Shown here in pieces: positions 13,314 through 30,573 of a stretch of DNA of 64,000 nucleotides; within the stretch, counting starts at the first letter, position 1; the number at the start of each line of letters is the position of its first letter. The notes beneath the pieces are model-generated. The model saw only the letters and a program-made list of their open reading frames with translations, made no database searches and was not told the origin of the DNA. This DNA comes from Argopecten irradians (Eukaryota; Mollusca; Bivalvia; Pectinida; Pectinidae). Where the stretch lies: positions 2,662,001 through 2,726,000 of the forward strand of contig NC_091134.1 of the NCBI RefSeq assembly GCF_041381155.1, in the 5' to 3' direction. The position numbers were made by a program, and so were the translations under genes.

Positions 13314-13544
13314 GATGACTTTCGTCTAATTCTGTTTTGAAAGAAAACATGTATCCATTTTAGATTTTCCTGACATAATTCTCACCAAAGTACAATTCAA
13401 ATAATACGGATTTCAGCTTAACTTTATGCAATAGGAATGCATGCATTCCACGTCAAGAGGTACAAAAAGGAAAAATGGACGAATTTAAAAATAAGAGTAC
13501 AGATAAGTATGCCTAACTTGGATCTATGTCGCCAACATACTGTC

Positions 13545-14001
13545 AAAACCGGGCTAGTGGAGAGACAATGACCTTAAGTATCTACATGGACATCTTCGTT
13601 AGCTAAAGCTCTAATAACGTTACACTCAGCGAAGTTCATGGGGGTGTAACGTAATCAGAGGCCTTGGCTTGAAAGCTGTTGCATAGGAAGTGCCGAACAT
13701 TAAAGTGGGGAGACAATGACCTTAAGTATCTACATGGACATCTTCGTTAGCTAAAGCTCTGATAATGTACACTCAGCGAAGTTCATGGGGGTGTAACGTA
13801 ATCAGAAGCCTTGACTAGCAAAGATGTTGCATGGGAAGTGGCGAACATTAAAGTGGAGAGGCAAGGACCTTAAGTATCTACATGGACATCTTCACTAGCT
13901 AAAGCTCTGACAATGTACACTCAGCGAAGTTCATGGGGGTGTAACGTAATCAGAAGCCTTTACTAGCAAAGATGCTGCATGGGAAGTGGCGAACATAAAG
14001 T
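13545..14001. repeat. Three tandem copies of a ~148-bp repeat
   Basis: Units start near 13563, 13711 and 13858. Each contains ACCTTAAGTATCTACATGGA and GTTCATGGGGGTGTAACGTA and ends in GAACATTAAAGTGG or a variant. Periods of 148 and 147 bp. The array sits about 0.25-0.7 kb upstream of the start codon of the actinoporin-like gene, so it may overlap its promoter region. Confidence 0.88.
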
Positions 14002-15839
14002 GATTGGTACAGTTCCAAAGGGATACCAGGTTGCTTATAAACATAGATTAAGTTTAGAAGAATCATACATCTGTAGAATGGTTCAGTTACGTATTCCGTC
14101 AAATCGTTACAAGGTAAGCAGATACAAGGATACATTATGTATGGTAGTCAAACGTTTACTTTTAATTTTACACTAAACCCATAATGATTTTGTCAATGAA
14201 TATTATTACGAGATATTACCGTTTGCCTACCTCGTGACACGGCGGTGTTCTCTTTCCTTATCAGTAGGACACTAGATCAGAATGTAAACGACAGTTAGAC
14301 AGGAGACTGACATGTAATCGCCGACACAGTAGGGTTAAATACAGATAGACATTGTTCAGATAGGTGTCCGTGCAGTGTAGGTGAAACTTTCTTATCTTTT
14401 ATTTCTTGTTTTTGAAAATGACATTTGTGTAGCGAGATATTTTTTTTTGTCATCAAGATTTCAATCCCGAACAGCTCTTTATCTAACACGAACTTTCACT
14501 TTAACAAGTTCACCACTTTCAGCTCATTCCATTCCAATTTTTACATACATTTTCAGTTACCATGTTGAATTCCGTCACATTTTTGAGGATGCACTGTCTT
14601 GTTGTTGACTCCATTTATTATATACATACCCCTCACATGCCCCAGAAGAATATGTAGAAACTTAACGCTGAATCTTAAGTTTGAAATAACAGTTTCACGA
14701 CCGAGACAAACAACAGAAATAATGTCTTAATAAACATCAAACACTTTATTACAAAATACAAATTACATCACATCCTGAACCGGGCATTGTCATTATAAAC
14801 AAACATACACAGCACCATGATCAACTAGTAATAATACTTCCTAACCTAAATCACATTTGGACAATTCGTTGTCAATGGTGAGAGGGCAGTCCGATTAAAT
14901 TGCAGCTTCACTCCATTGTACATTCAATCTGACAAACTCTTCGAAGAAGGCGACACAATCTTAGCATCATCTCGAAGTTAACACTCATCGCGAAATGTCT
15001 TATTGATCATGTCAATCTGCAGTATTTACGTCACCGCAAAATAATCTTGTGATATATGATTGGCCACAACGGATTTCGCCAATGCATGACCCTTCATGTG
15101 ATTTTGCCAGATCCAGCAATGTGTGAAAAAATAAAGCAACAATGGCGAGAATCTGCAGTTTAATCAGGTTACTGATATGTGTGGCGGTTCATGGAATGTG
15201 CTTTAATCTCATGGTTGGTTTGTATAATGTTTTGAAATATATCAAAGGTACAAGGCAGACGAAACACAGAGATGGAATATTTAAATCCGCTGTAATTACA
15301 AAGTGCAATAACATAGTATTCATAAAAGTGTCTCTGTCGTAATAATGGAGAACATGGAATATCATCACTGTCGGTAGAAAGTAGCAACTCACAAGAGTAT
15401 AGTATGAATCCATTTGTTTCTCAAAACTTTTTTGATAACACCAATCACCTAATTAGGTCAGGCTTATGATCAGTTACATAATTCGATTCAGTTTTATACG
15501 AACTATAACGATATTTGCTATCTAAATGGCTAAAACACACATTTCAAATTCAAATCCATTTTTATAGATCAAGGTTGTGGAGATCGTACTTCTGTAGATC
15601 TTCTACAAAACACACAGGGTGTATAGATAGATGTTACAGATATCGGTGTGCTATGCGCATGCTCTCGTGTCTCCTCAAAAATATCTTCATTACTTTATTA
15701 ATAATTCTATTTACGAGACTACTGTATCTAATATCAAAATTTTCATTGAAAAATATAATTATCACAGATTCTTAGCAAATGTTAAATTCCTGTATTTCAT
15801 AAAATTATTATGTATCACGTGACCACGGCATCGCCATGC
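14002..15839. other. Intergenic between two minus-strand genes
   Basis: No recognised gene family. At 15142 an ATG in a good context (ACAATGG) opens a signal-peptide-like segment (MARICSLIRLLICVAVHG) followed by a possible donor at about 15215. A Cys-rich frame lies at about 15567-15690 after a TTTATAG acceptor, but its phase does not match that donor. A small secreted-peptide gene is possible but not established. Confidence 0.3.
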
Positions 15840-21052
<5,213 letters not shown>

Positions 21053-21338
21053 GATGTCCAAGCTATATAAACTAAACTGTTGGTACGGATTTATGAAGAT
21101 GTTGGTTCACTTGAGGACAGTCACACGCTAGATAATCACTAATCATCAGCTGATTTCACTGGGGCATAGTCCAAATGTTTACACTGTGTGGTGCATGTGG
21201 AAATTAAACCCCCCAAAATAATGCCCGTACTTGTCAAGACTTAGGGTCGATATATTGTTTTATTGCCATTCGTACCTTTACTGGTTAAAAAATTGATGCC
21301 AATGACAATGAGGAAATATGTGATTGGATGGGCAGGTT
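21053..21338. other. Probable 5' flank of the cysteine peptidase gene
   Basis: This 286-bp stretch lies immediately upstream (minus-strand sense) of the peptidase start codon and should hold its 5' UTR and promoter. No unambiguous TATA box or other site can be defended by eye. Confidence 0.3.
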
Positions 21339-21360
21339 GGGGGGGGGGGGGGGGGGGGGG
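21339..21360. repeat. G22 homopolymer
   Basis: An uninterrupted run of 22 G on the plus strand abuts the start of the 450-bp tandem repeat. Such a run can form a G-quadruplex and is prone to length error in assembly. Confidence 0.95.
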
Positions 21361-22261
21361 AGACTCTTTCATATATGGATCCATATGAAGGATAAGGATA
21401 TTCTACCTGAGGGTCGAAAAATGTAGTAAAACCCGAGGCTTGCCCTATCCTTCATATTCACTTATGATAGAGTATTTTTTTTTTCATACCTCGAAGTTTT
21501 ATTGCAATTTTACAACTATAATATTCCGCCATTTTGATAAAAATTCGAAGAAATCCACGGCTAAAAGTCAATATTTCGTACATGAAAAAATACGTGATAT
21601 TTTCAACAACAAAACTCCGTTGTTTGCATCTTTTATAGTAAAACCAGCCAAGTTTGTGAAAAAAATGTTAAAATTTTACCGAGGAAATGGAAATTTTGTT
21701 GACGTCATGACGTCACGAGGCTTTATTGCATGGGTAGCCATGCAATACAACCTCAGGCGTCATGAGTGTTTGCCCTGGACCAGCCAGTATTACACGTGTA
21801 GGTATGAAAGAAAAGACTCTTTCATATGCGAATATGAAGGATAGGGATATTCTCCCCGAGGGTCACAAAATGTAGTAAATCTCGAGGCTTGCCGAGGGTT
21901 TTGCAACATTTTGTGACCCTCGGGTAGAATATCCCTATCCTTCATATCCACTTATGAAAGAGTATTTTTCTTTCATACCAGTAACCTACACGTTTTATTG
22001 CAATTTTACAACTTTCGAAGAAATCCACGGCTGAAAGTAATTACGTGATTTTCAACAAAAATTCCTTTGATTGCATCTTTTATAGTATACCAGTCAAGTT
22101 TGTGGAAAAAAAAATGTTAAATTTTTACTGAGGAAATAGAAATTTTGTTGACGCCGTGACGTCACGAGGCTTTATTGCATGGGTAGTCATGTAATACAGC
22201 CTCAGGCGACATGAGTGTATTGCCCTAGACCAGCCAGTATTACACGTGTAGGTATGAAAGA
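21361..22261. repeat. Two tandem copies of a ~450-bp repeat with internal foldback
   Basis: Unit 1 is about 21361-21813 and unit 2 about 21814-22261. Both start AGACTCTTTCATAT, contain TGACGTCACGAGGCTTTATT and GACCAGCCAGTATTACACGT, and end GTAGGTATGAAAG. In unit 2 the first ~145 bp form a strong inverted repeat (ATGAAGGATAGGGATATTCT against AGAATATCCCTATCCTTCAT, and GAGGGTCACAAAATG against CATTTTGTGACCCTC); unit 1 keeps only part of it. A 134-codon frame across unit 1 is not repeated intact in unit 2 and is not regarded as a gene. Confidence 0.85.
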
Positions 22262-22351
22262 ATATTGAGTTGATGATGATAACGGTAAGGTGGACGATTA
22301 AGGTTTGACTGAGGACGATGAGGTTGAATATGAGAAATGGGAATCATAGAT

Positions 22352-22409
22352 GGTTTATAATGATGATGACGATGATGACGACGACGATGATGATGATGAT
22401 GATGATGAA
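22352..22409. repeat. (GAT)n/(GAC)n microsatellite
   Basis: A run of GATGATGAC, GACGAC and GATGATGATGAT triplets with few interruptions. Confidence 0.95.
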
Positions 22410-22932
22410 CAGTTTTGATTAATAATGCTGATAATGAGAATGAGGATTCATTTCTATTCATTGTAGTTTTAGTGTATTATATTCGCAATCGATTGTGTTG
22501 GTATGATTTTACCTTGATTCACCGAAATATTTATTTCACTCATTTCGAACCAAACCTTACATTAAATACGTTAACAACAAAGAATTGAAGAAAGACTGTG
22601 TCAACTTCGGCTTTATCTGTGGACTGAATGATCTAGCTATGTCCACTATAAACTATGGTATTTAAATAACTGGAAACTACAACAAATAGATTATATAAGT
22701 GATATAACTGAACCTTCTTTATAGTATGAATATTAACGACAAGATAATAAATACTGTTTGTCGAATGTAGTTTAAGCTCGTTCGCAATTTATGAGAATTG
22801 AACTTTAAACCGAATTTTATTCCGAATGCATAACGTCGTATATCAAATGTTGAACTGATTATATATTATTTTCTGATTGTTGAATGCCTGACATCAAAGG
22901 TAGAATGTGGAACGGGTTTGACGTTCATAGTC
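22410..22932. other. Non-coding, nothing recognised
   Basis: AT-rich sequence with no supported exon, RNA gene or repeat. Confidence 0.4.
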
Positions 22933-23851
22933 TTAAAGGTAGGTTTCGCCAAACCAAATAAATATTTTTTTGTGAAATTCGATAAGCGGAAGAAAAGATG
23001 AAAAAAACATATTAAAATATCTCAATTTAATTTCTTAATGTGTTTGAGATTGAACAAATGTGTCTTGAATCCAAAATTGAAGGAAATCCTTGATTTATTA
23101 CGGTGTCCGTCAGACAAAATAATATGCAAATGAAGCTGCGATGGATTGCGTTGTCGAAGTTTGGCGCATGCGCATTGTCACGCACTAAAAGTAAACAAAA
23201 TGGCTGAACGAAAGTGTGTGAGCTGGAAAAAAAATATCTGAATCGGCAACAAAGTGGAGGAAATTATAATGGATTCGGTAGCACCCTAAGATATCTATAG
23301 GGAATTGAATTCAGAGATGACATGTAGCAATAGAAGAAACAGAAGCCACATCTCAAGCGGAACTTGCCGGGATCGGTTGGGACTCGTGTAACGCCATTGC
23401 ACGTGGCGAGTTAAATTTCAACACATATGCCAGCGCACAAACAACCGCAGACTAACTACATGTATATTTGGTGTACAAAGTTAGCGAGCGTATGAAAGTA
23501 ACATGAAGTGTTTTAGATTATATGATATGTATAAACAGTCCCTCGCACTTCGATTTGTTGTTGTTGTTTTTTAACTAAACATGCCGTGGCAAGACTGTCA
23601 CTTCTATTTGACATTTTGTTGCACGCTTCCGTTTGTTGCTGCGGCCTCGTTTTGGAAAAAAATACGTCATGTTCTATGTAAAGCTTGGCTTCACTCTATT
23701 TTAAGAGGAGTATTTTCCTGGTCAAGCTAGGCAACTGACCACCCATATCGTTCGCTGTATGCATTGAAAATGATCTGAAGATTATATCTATGTATAGGAT
23801 AAATTTCAATTTCGTAGTCTTTATATTTCATTGGGCGAAACCTACCTTTAA
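22933..23851. mobile_element. TTAA-flanked inverted-repeat element, ~0.92 kb, non-autonomous
   Basis: The left end TTAAAGGTAGGTTTCGCC is the exact reverse complement of the right end GGCGAAACCTACCTTTAA. The outermost TTAA at both ends could be a TTAA target duplication, as used by piggyBac-type elements, or simply part of a longer terminal repeat. The interior has no long reading frame, so the copy depends on an enzyme supplied elsewhere. Family assignment is tentative. Confidence 0.7.
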
Positions 23852-24714
23852 TGCTGTTTGTCGTCATGGAATAGTGGGTTTGATAAGCTCGACATTATGT
23901 TTTTTGTGTTGATTATCGTATGTTAAAAGGTTTGCTATTTTCATCAGCTTTGTAATGAATTTTTTAATTCAAAATGTCGAACAGGTATCACCACATCGGC
24001 CATTTGTTACTTACACCTCTAATACAACCACAGAAGCGTCGTTATTTTGTTACCGTCATCACATCTATCAATTGTACTGATATTGGGATGAGATGTCAAA
24101 CTTAAATACAAATTAGCACTCTAATGCGAACTCCGTCGATCTCTGTAGTCCCCATTGAACAAGAGTTTTAGCAACAGCTTCAAATTTTTATTGACATAAA
24201 TAGCCACGTTGTTACGTAAGAGCTCCAATTAACGCCAGTGCAAAACACTTACCCTACTAAACGTTTGTTATCATTCCGACAGTTAAACACTCCATGTTTG
24301 TCAGCATAAAGCACATGAGATGCAGTATTTAGAAACGTCATGGACCAATTTTCGCCAAACAGTAAACTGTGGATAAATAAAGCGAAGAGCGAGCATCAAG
24401 TATGGCGTAAAGCAATGTCAGTGTCAATTTATACGTCAAACCGGAAGTTATATAAAACAGTGGCATTAAGGGACAGAATTAACCGATAACACCTCTACGT
24501 CACTAAATAGCTCACGCTGAGCGTTCCTGATTTGTTTACCGTCGCGTGTAGACAAAGCTCTGTTAATTCCTGCACGACTGAATCGCTCAGTAAACAGTCA
24601 ACTCTTGAAAATTAAAAGAACAATTGATATGGTCACTCCCCCGCTGCCACTTTTGTACCCTGACATAAAGGTAATACATCACTCATTTGCAGCCAGTTGG
24701 TCTCTCCTGATACA
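23852..24714. other. 5' flank of the receptor gene
   Basis: No coding exon recognised. The 3' part is expected to hold the promoter and 5' UTR of the receptor-like gene starting at 24715; no TATA box is obvious. Confidence 0.35.
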
Positions 24715-27700
24715 ATGGTTTGTTTGGACAGTTTCGTCCTTCCGCAAATGTTTCAGGCGATTTTCTGTTTTTGGCTCCACCTAGCGGAGAGTAGCAGGAA
24801 TACAATCGACTGTTCTCCCCAGGTAGGTACTATCTAACCAAGGAAAACTAACAAATGTATCAATTTTGTTTGTTGAAGGAGATACTGATGCATGATGTGT
24901 GGTATGATGTGCATGATCATTAACTGTAATCGAAGGATTAGTTTATTAAATACAGAATTTTATAGATTTTTAGGACTACATAAAAACATTTTACCGCTAT
25001 AATTAAAATTTAAACTTAGGAAATATGATCCCATACAAATTAATGGATAATAAAAGCATTTAAAGTATTATATCTAATATTAATTATACCAGGAATGTCA
25101 TTGGATTGCTATGGTATGCGGTTATATATCACCTAATTTAGATGAAACTACAGTAGTATGTGAGAACTCAGGAACAGACTGATTTGTGATAGTAAAGTAG
25201 TTTGTTTACCTATGAAGTTTTAAGGAGAAATGTTTGACATGCCTGTAGATCTCACGACAGTAACTTTATGTCTCTACGTCAAGGGCGTTAGTAATTTTTC
25301 TTGAGGTCATATACGACAAATTCTTTCTCCGATATCGGGTCCTACATAAACATACCAATAAATATTCGGAAACTGTTCAGTGGAATGTTCCGATAGATGG
25401 AACCTAATTAATCGGTATCGACATTATGGCGTTTGACTGAAATTATGTATCCATGAAATTTGTACTTTTTCAATGGTTAAAACAAGTTTCAAAGTAGGAA
25501 CATGGACTCCAGTCGTATTATTCTTGAAATATACAAAGGAAGGAAATGTTACGAATGTTCATATGTTAATTTATATATAATATTTGATAATTGAAATTGT
25601 GAATATTTTGCTTCTATAATATAAACTATGACTTATTTAGAAAGAGTTTCATCGTGTAATCATTACAGGAATGTAAATTAGACGCCAAAATTGATGACGT
25701 CATCAAATAATGTGTGCCACGATTACACCACAAGATGTCATATAGTGTTACACTACTGTAAGTGGGTGTACTCCATTAAAATCCAGTGGTATCTTACCTC
25801 CCCTATAAACGGGAAAGGTAAAGGAAGACACGTCCATTAAATAATAATATATTAACTTAGTTTTAGTGCCTCTTGTCACACCATTCAATCTTTTAAACAG
25901 AAAGAACCCAATAAACATCCCTACACCATAAGAAGATTAATCAAAGTACTATGTGAAGTAGAAAGAGGATTATTGCTATTTTATCTAAGTGAGGTTAGTT
26001 TCATATCAAGTTACAGAGCATTGTCTACGTTTACAAAGTTTCTGTTAGATAATATGGGCAGTACTGTTGATGCTATTTAGTGTTTATATCAGCCCATGTC
26101 AAAGGATTTAGATTTGGACACTTTTACATATTTTACAACAGATATTTCTTTTTTATTTTCAGGCGAATGTCTCATGCACCGTGTACACTTACAATGGTAA
26201 GACGATGCCTAACAAAAATCCTATTTAAATGTTAACATTGTTTGTTTGTTCAATTAATTAACGTCCTTTTAACAGTTAAATCATGTAAGGACGGTCTCCC
26301 ATGTATGGGGTGTGTTGCGTGTATGTTGTGCGAGGTACGTGTTTTGGGAGACTGCGGTATATTCATGTTGTGTCTTCTTGTATAGTGGTACTGTTGCCCT
26401 TTTTATAGTGCTATATCACTGAAGCATTCCGCCGAAGATACCAAGCAACATACTCCACCCGGTCACATTATACTGATAACGGGCGAACCAGTCGTCCAAC
26501 TCCCTGTATGCTGAGCGCTAAGCAGGAGCAGAAACTACCACTTTTATAGACTTTGGTGTGTCTCGGCCAGGGGACAGAACCCAGAGCCTTCCTCACAGGG
26601 GCAAACGCTCAACTCGAGGCCAAAAGTGAGGCGGTGCCAATGGAGGCATTAGGAAAGATAAAGTCAGTTAGGCAGAAGAGAAAAGATAAGATCCAAATTT
26701 AGTCGACGATCATGCAATAGGGACAGCAGGTGCAATTCTAACGCGGGTTTAAATGTTTACACTTATGTTGACAAACAATGTTTATAATTAGAACGTATTA
26801 TCCAAAATACCACAACATGTCTTTGCTTTCCATTTTACAGTAAATGAAGATCATCTTTGTAAAATTACAATGTATTTATTATGCGTACCATTTATCTTCT
26901 TTACTATCATTCATGTGAATTATTTCCTGACCAATGTCATAATTTACTGACGGTGTATTAACTCAAACAGATTGTGCCGTCCGAAGGTTTGAATCTCGCC
27001 ACCCTGACCTGTTTTCCGGTTCCGGACCTGCGCTGCCTATAAAATTGAACGTGTACCAGTCCAGTATCGATACTGACCACAACTCGACCTCACGACCTGC
27101 ACTGACGGTGTTCTGGTGGCCCTTATCTCATTGTACGTATACTCTCTACATCAACATGTACGAATCATCATTATACTAGCCGTCTTTAAAATGGATGAAT
27201 TAACTAAATTCTGACGTTGATAATACACGCTACCCTTCAAACACACTCTCTGTTGTTCGAGGATTAAATTCTTAAAGGCCCACTACCTTTCCGAAAAGGT
27301 TTTTGATTTTTAAAATGGGAATGTAAAACGAGATTGATCATTTTGCATAGTCGCAAAAGTTATTAACTTAACGTTAATGGTATACTTATTATCAATTCCT
27401 AAACAATGTAATTAGAATGAATTAATTAAATGTTAATTTTCATCACGCGGGTCGTATTATGTTTCCCGCCGTCGTCCTAAAAACCGCTCGTTAGTTTGTT
27501 ATCACTGCGCCAGACGGCAGAACAGCGAAATGAATCTTCACTCTAAACAAAGATTACGCAGGAATACTTGCATTTATTTGGTGTTACCTTATTTCATGCC
27601 ATCGATATAAATTTTCTTTTCATATTATTGTTTTTAAGAAACTTTTATTTTTTGTTTCGGAAAAGCAGTGGGCATTTAAACATATTTCTTATTAATATTT

Positions 27701-30531
27701 CGTATAACACTTTAAACACATTTTGTTTTGCTGTTTTTTTTAAAAGATGCTGGTGAGTTTAAAGGTTATGAAATTTCGATGCAAGGTATCCGAGGCGTTG
27801 CTAAAGGCGTTCGTAAATGTTTCGTCATCGACACGAGAAACTCTAACGTGATGGCTGACACACAGGTGAATATTACTTTGTAAATATTACTGATAACGCA
27901 AAACACTGAATCCAAGAACTTATCAAAAACACCATATCCATTTATTATAATTTTGAATCACATGCAGACAGCCACCGCAAAACCAATAATGTCAGGTAGG
28001 GAAATCAATGCATTACAGAAACGTCCTGTCTTTTCTTCGAAAGAAAACCACCAATAACGGACTATTCTAACATCCGATATAAAGCTTACATCATGTCTTT
28101 GAAATTAATTAATATACAAAAGATTTACATTATTTCTTGATTATTACTGTTCGTTATCTTTTATAACTTTCAAACAGTATCTGGTTAAAACATACAATTA
28201 AAGAGAATTACTATTTCAGACCATTTACAACTTTACCTTGTCACCCGTATTCTCTAACTCGGTGTACCATTTCCGGATTATCTCACTTCCGCACATGCGC
28301 AGTAGGGGATCTGCTAGCTCTGCCACTATGGAGACTTGGAGTGGTAAGATGTTTATTATCAAAATAAAATCATTAAAATGTGTCATTGTGCTAAACGTTT
28401 ATCTACTCTATTAATACACCTTAGTGCTTCTAAGAATTAGGCTGTATCCAATTTTCAGATTCTAGCCGGATAGTTCCGTCTGAATGGACGACACGAGTGG
28501 AGTGTGAGGTTCGGTCTGACCCTTCTAAGAATAAGGCTGTATCCAATTTTCAGATTCTAGCCGGATAGTTCCGTCTGAATGGACGACACGAGTGGAGTGT
28601 GAAGTTCGGTCTGACCTTCACGTCACTAAAGTATATGTAGAGTACGACCTACCCCCGAGGGCGTTTAAATTCCCGGGGGTGAATGTGGAGCTGGTCCTCA
28701 ATAACAACGTTATTTCAAAGCAGCTGTCTACTAAGGTAATATGTTTTATAATTATTCAAATGATGTTGAATTTAGGTGACCATCCAGATATTTAAATCTA
28801 TCTTCTGTTTATCACTACGTTACCCACCCGATTCATCTTGTTATTAACATGGCGTATTTATTCTAAATAAATGTAGATTACTCAATTTGTTTTGATTTTA
28901 CTTAGTACAAATAACTGTCATACCTAATGATGTAAGATTATAGCTTTTCCTTTACATGCGTTAGCTTAATACAATTGACAATGTGTAATTTGGATATTTC
29001 ACAAAAAAAAAAAAAAAAAAAAAAAAAGGATTAGGTAGTAACAATGAATAAAATAATAATTTTGTTTATTTTCACAGCCTTTCCATTTATTTGAGACGAT
29101 GAAGCATGGCAATTTCCAAATCTGGGTAAGTCTAATGATAATTATAAACGTAAGTTGAAGATCAATAAATGTATATGTCATAGTTTATCTTTTCAATGTC
29201 TTGATATTTATTTCACCATATAACACATCTTTTTCGTCACCCTTGTCGTTCCAAGATAACACCAGAAGACCCATTCATCTACTCACCACGAGCATGTCTG
29301 TGCCGGAACAGTGACGATGTTTGTGCCGGGTCTTGTGTGATGTCATATGGATATTGTGACGTCATAATGGCCCAGGAATCTATAGGGGAAGCAGTTAAAA
29401 GTACAAATACAATATTATTTTCTTTACTTAAATTTCGATAATTCTACAGAAATGGCATCAAGGTATCACAAGTGATAAATAGATAGAATGCACCAATTAT
29501 CTACTCTTTGAAAAAAAACCCACAGAAAATGTAAGAGAGTAATCCATTTTTTTAGATATTGCAACATAAAAATAATAAAAGAGAGAAAATACAACTTCAT
29601 GCACAGTACACGAACTTGTGAAAGCTTCAAACTGTCGTTTCCACTGATTTTGCTACTAAACCTTACATATAAAACCACGCCTTGTTTTGACAGGCCCTGA
29701 CGGACTCCCCAGACCTTTGACTATTTGTCTGACAGTGGCAGTCGTTATCATCTGTGCCGTTGTTACTGTGGGGCTTTTCAGCTACAGATATTGTAAGGGG
29801 CGAAAAGGTAAGTAAAACATGTAAGATTGTCAGTTAAAGCAATGACATCTCCATAGTTGGAGGGCTCTTTGGCGAATTCACTACGAAACTCCAACCACTA
29901 AGCTTCACTTCTTTTAAAAGTAGGGAATAATTACGCATGTAATTAACATGACTACTCTTGAGTTATCCAATGCATGTTGAAACGGTTTTGTTTGTAGTTA
30001 CCATCTATCGATATGAATCTGACTTTTATTTTTCTTATGTAAAATCTCCATAACATTAATTTTGTTCAAGACTTGACATCAATAGGATTTTGTTGACTTA
30101 ATAAGATCTATGTAACCATAACTTCGCCCTCTGATTTTCAAAGGGGTTCTTTTTAAAATAAAAAATATCTGAAAATGAAATATTTAAATATTTCCTTTTG
30201 TACGTATATTACAAAACTTTAAGTGGTTCTACGATGGGTTTAATTTGCATATTCCTGAAATATATTTATTATTGCAGGTAGAAAATGTAAAAGTGAAACT
30301 TGCTCTATGAACAACGGCGAACACGTGTGTACTTTTGTTCCGTCGGGGGTGACGGAGGAGCCCGGGTCATGTACTACTGTCAGTTATAAACACACAGATC
30401 TAATCAACAAACCAATGTACTACCATATGGCAGACAGAAAAGACCAATATTTACATTCTAGTCTACTCAAAGATTCTCTTAGCAACGGCGCATGTCCGGA
30501 ACTAATCAGCCTGGGTGGCCAAAGTGTTTAA
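24715..30531 (+). CDS. IL-17-receptor-like single-pass membrane protein lacking SEFIR, complete
   Basis: Exons: 24715-24822, 26163-26196, 26971-27132, 27747-27865, 28220-28343, 28554-28735, 29078-29125, 29256-29400, 29694-29807, 30278-30531. Total 1290 bp, 429 aa; every phase agrees. Signal peptide at the N-terminus; a second in-frame ATG at 24748 (MFQAIFCFWLHLAES) may be the true start. The ectodomain (to about 310) has WWPLSHYAGEFKGYEISMQG, KCFVIDT, VYHFRIISLPH and a Cys-rich juxtamembrane part (ACLCRNSDDVCAGSC), with NVS, NST and NFT glycosylation sites; this resembles the IL-17 receptor D1/D2 fibronectin-like folds. Transmembrane helix about 316-337 (TICLTVAVVIICAVVTVGLF). The tail is about 92 residues, with several Tyr (HTDLINKPMYYHMADRK), too short for the SEFIR domain that couples IL-17 receptors to Act1-type adaptors. 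It could be a decoy or a receptor with another coupling. Family call is by motif resemblance only. Confidence 0.72.
26235..26705 (-). mobile_element. Long tRNA-related SINE, copy 1
   Basis: Read on the minus strand, it has a tRNA-like head (GGCCTCGAGTTGAGCG near 26625 and a B-box-like GGGTTCTGTCCCC near 26580), a long body (AGTGATATAGCACTATAAAA) and a tail CCTTACATGATTTAACTG with AGGACGTTAA, like the tail of the SINE at 54415. The same body occurs at 34728-35228. It lies in the second intron of the receptor-like gene. Confidence 0.6.
28429..28618 (+). repeat. 95-bp tandem duplication carrying a splice acceptor
   Basis: Two nearly identical units (about 28429-28523 and 28524-28618), each with intron tail GTATCCAATTTTCAG and the first ~65 bp of the sixth exon of the receptor-like gene. 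Only the acceptor ending at 28553 gives an open frame; using the first leads to an in-frame TAG inside the second unit. Confidence 0.92.
28999..29028. repeat. Poly-A tract in an intron
   Basis: A run of roughly 26 A residues (about 29002-29027) in the intron upstream of the exon at 29078. Confidence 0.85.
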
Positions 30532-30567
30532 TCTTTGTCAGATTAGCTCTTGTCGATCGATCGATGC

Positions 30568-30573
30568 AATAAA
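30568..30573 (+). terminator. Polyadenylation signal of the receptor-like gene
   Basis: AATAAA lies 37 bp after the stop codon in the correct strand, implying a very short 3' UTR. Confidence 0.6.

Noticed and set aside
21440-21844. 134-codon reading frame
   Set aside because: It lies wholly in the 450-bp tandem repeat and is not preserved in the second unit, so it is not under coding constraint.
22240-22461. 73-codon His-rich minus-strand frame
   Set aside because: The His run is the GAT/GAC microsatellite read in reverse; no other coding evidence.
28459-28553. First copy of the duplicated receptor exon as the true exon start
   Set aside because: From that acceptor the required phase reaches a TAG in the second copy, whereas the acceptor ending at 28553 gives an open frame with matching phase.
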